Below are positions 5,394-6,650 of a DNA stretch of 6,650 nucleotides, one piece after another (position 1 is the first letter of the stretch; every line of letters begins with the position of its first letter). The stretch covers positions 1-6,650 of the forward strand of contig JAFZZD010000810.1 in assembly GCA_017615955.1 (NCBI GenBank). The letters run 5' to 3'. This DNA is from Victivallales bacterium. GTDB taxonomy: Bacteria > Verrucomicrobiota > Lentisphaeria > Oligosphaerales > Oligosphaeraceae. The translations under genes and the position numbers were made by a program. The notes beneath the pieces were generated by a model. That model ran no database searches. It was not told the DNA's origin and saw nothing but the letters and a program-made list of their open reading frames with translations.

Positions 5394-6650
5394 TCAGTTC
5401 AAGACGCTGTCATCCAGCAGGAAATCAATGAGATTGACATTGAGAATGCCATCCTCGTCATACCAGCGTCCGACGGTATCACGTCTGACTATGATTTTTG
5501 GGAATTGGTTTCGAGCCTCAATCAAAGAACGTCGCTCGCTTTGAATCTTGTCAGAAGTTGGCATTGCATACGCGGATTGTATATAGTACTTTCTATTGTT
5601 TCCAGCTGTTGCAATGAAGTCAATCTCTCGTGACACGCTCTTTTTTTCCCCATTGTCATTCCGTTCCTGAATCCTAACCACGCCCACATCCACGGAGAAA
5701 CCACGCACAAGCAACTCATTATATACTATGTTCTCGGTAAGGTGTGTTACCTCCTGCTGGCGAAAGCCTAGACGCGCATTTCTCAGCCCGACATCCTCAC
5801 TATAATATTTCATTGGCTGGCTGAGATACTCTTTTCCCCTTACATCAAACTGACGGCACTCACTGAAAAGAAATGCATCCTTCAAATGCTCAATATACTC
5901 GCGAATCGTATTCTGACTCTCTTTGATGCGGTTGATGGAGACCATGGCATTGTAGATGTTATGAGGATTGGTCAAAGAACCCACGGCAGAAGAAAGCATG
6001 TCTATCAACGGTTCCAGCAATTCAGGATGCTGGATTTTCTTCCTCTGGACTATGTCCTTTATATAGACTTCATCAAACAGGGACTTTAGATAGGACATCT
6101 TTCCCGCCTCCGTCTTGCGCGCCAATACAACTGGCATCCCACCATAGAACAGATATTGGTCAAAAGCCTCGTTTCTGTCGCCTCCGACAAAAGAATAGAC
6201 CTCCGCAAATGACAGTGGATGCAACCTGATCTCATGTCCACGTCCTCTGAATTCCGTAAGGATGTCGCTGGCCAGCATCTTTGAATTGCTGCCTGTCACA
6301 TAAATGTCAAGGTTGTCCAGCGTTAAAAGGTCGTTCAAACAATCGTAGAATGTGATTTTGGGGCCATCTGTATTATAGGGGTCCTTGATTTTCAAAGACA
6401 TCTGAATCTCGTCTATGAACAGATAATACTGCAAGATGCCGCCTTCAACCTTTTGGCGCACATCATCAGCCAAAGTCAGAGGATTGCGGTAACGCACATC
6501 CTTTGCCAAATCAAGACGATACGAGAGCAACTGCTTTTCCTGCACTCCCTTGGAAAGAAGATACTCGCGAAATAGCGTATGAAGAAGAAATGATTTTCCG
6601 CAACGGCGCAAGCCCGTAATGACCTTAACCTGCCCATCCCATTGCGAATC
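5394..6650 (-). CDS. AAA family ATPase with DUF4143 C-terminal domain (5' end off right edge)
   Basis: 418 codons plus the stop are visible; the reading frame stays open to base 6650, so the true start is beyond the edge. The first visible residues are DSQWDGQVKVITGLRRCGKS, with Walker A GLRRCGKS at visible residues 13-20. Walker B is YLFIDEIQ, followed by a sensor-like YVTGSNSKM and the LHPLSFAEVYSF segment typical of the AAA_14 domain. The second half matches DUF4143, including KDIVQRKKI, the EYL...KYY stretch and a late EIDFIATAGNNRKYYIQ that resembles a degraded PD-(D/E)XK nuclease core (DUF4143 proteins commonly carry this). Such proteins are very abundant and often multi-copy in anaerobic gut bacteria. 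Their role is poorly known and a defence or mobile function has been suggested. Probably only about 15-25 residues are missing. I infer no link to uxaC, because a 175-base gap separates them. Confidence 0.92.
   Translation of the reverse strand, partial: DSQWDGQVKVITGLRRCGKSFLLHTLFREYLLSKGVQEKQLLSYRLDLAKDVRYRNPLTLADDVRQKVEGGILQYYLFIDEIQMSLKIKDPYNTDGPKITFYDCLNDLLTLDNLDIYVTGSNSKMLASDILTEFRGRGHEIRLHPLSFAEVYSFVGGDRNEAFDQYLFYGGMPVVLARKTEAGKMSYLKSLFDEVYIKDIVQRKKIQHPELLEPLIDMLSSAVGSLTNPHNIYNAMVSINRIKESQNTIREYIEHLKDAFLFSECRQFDVRGKEYLSQPMKYYSEDVGLRNARLGFRQQEVTHLTENIVYNELLVRGFSVDVGVVRIQERNDNGEKKSVSREIDFIATAGNNRKYYIQSAYAMPTSDKIQSERRSLIEARNQFPKIIVRRDTVGRWYDEDGILNVNLIDFLLDDSVLN

Overview
The window carries seven protein genes, all on the minus strand; five are complete and two run off the edges. 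Read in the direction of transcription (right to left), they are: a 5'-truncated AAA/DUF4143 ATPase (5394-6650), uronate isomerase uxaC (3848-5218), a MetF-type methylenetetrahydrofolate reductase with a cysteine-rich MetV-like tail (2305-3684), the tRNA t6A protein tsaE (1829-2308), an ABC transporter ATPase (988-1686), a minimal WbaP/PglC-like polyprenyl-phosphate sugar-phosphate transferase (401-991), and the first 87 codons of an N6-adenine DNA methyltransferase (1-261). I see no rRNA, tRNA, transposase or convincing CRISPR array.

Two junctions are four-base ATGA stop/start overlaps: metF/tsaE at 2305-2308 and the ABC ATPase/sugar transferase at 988-991. Each pair is therefore probably transcribed and translated together, although the functions (one-carbon metabolism with tRNA modification, transport with glycan initiation) are not obviously linked. 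The gaps are short (139 to 175 bases) and two of them are structured. The uxaC-metF gap (3685-3847) holds an exact 30-base GC-rich hairpin repeat in two copies 57 bases apart, and a third, degenerate start falls exactly 57 bases further on. The tsaE-ABC gap (1687-1828) holds a run of degenerate octamers around CTCTGCGT.

The organism is bacterial and uses the standard code, with a base composition that looks near 50% GC. UxaC implies use of hexuronates from pectin or host glycans. A MetF with a MetV-like cysteine tail is more typical of anaerobes than of enterobacteria. An uncultured or host-associated anaerobe, possibly of the Lentisphaerae/Kiritimatiellota/Verrucomicrobiota kind, would fit, but this placement is a weak inference because no taxonomic marker is present.

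Most of the window is ordinary housekeeping and metabolism. The parts most worth a second look are the 57-base-period hairpin array before metF, the octamer array, the reductase architecture, and the methyltransferase running off the left edge, which could be the start of a restriction-modification or other defence locus.
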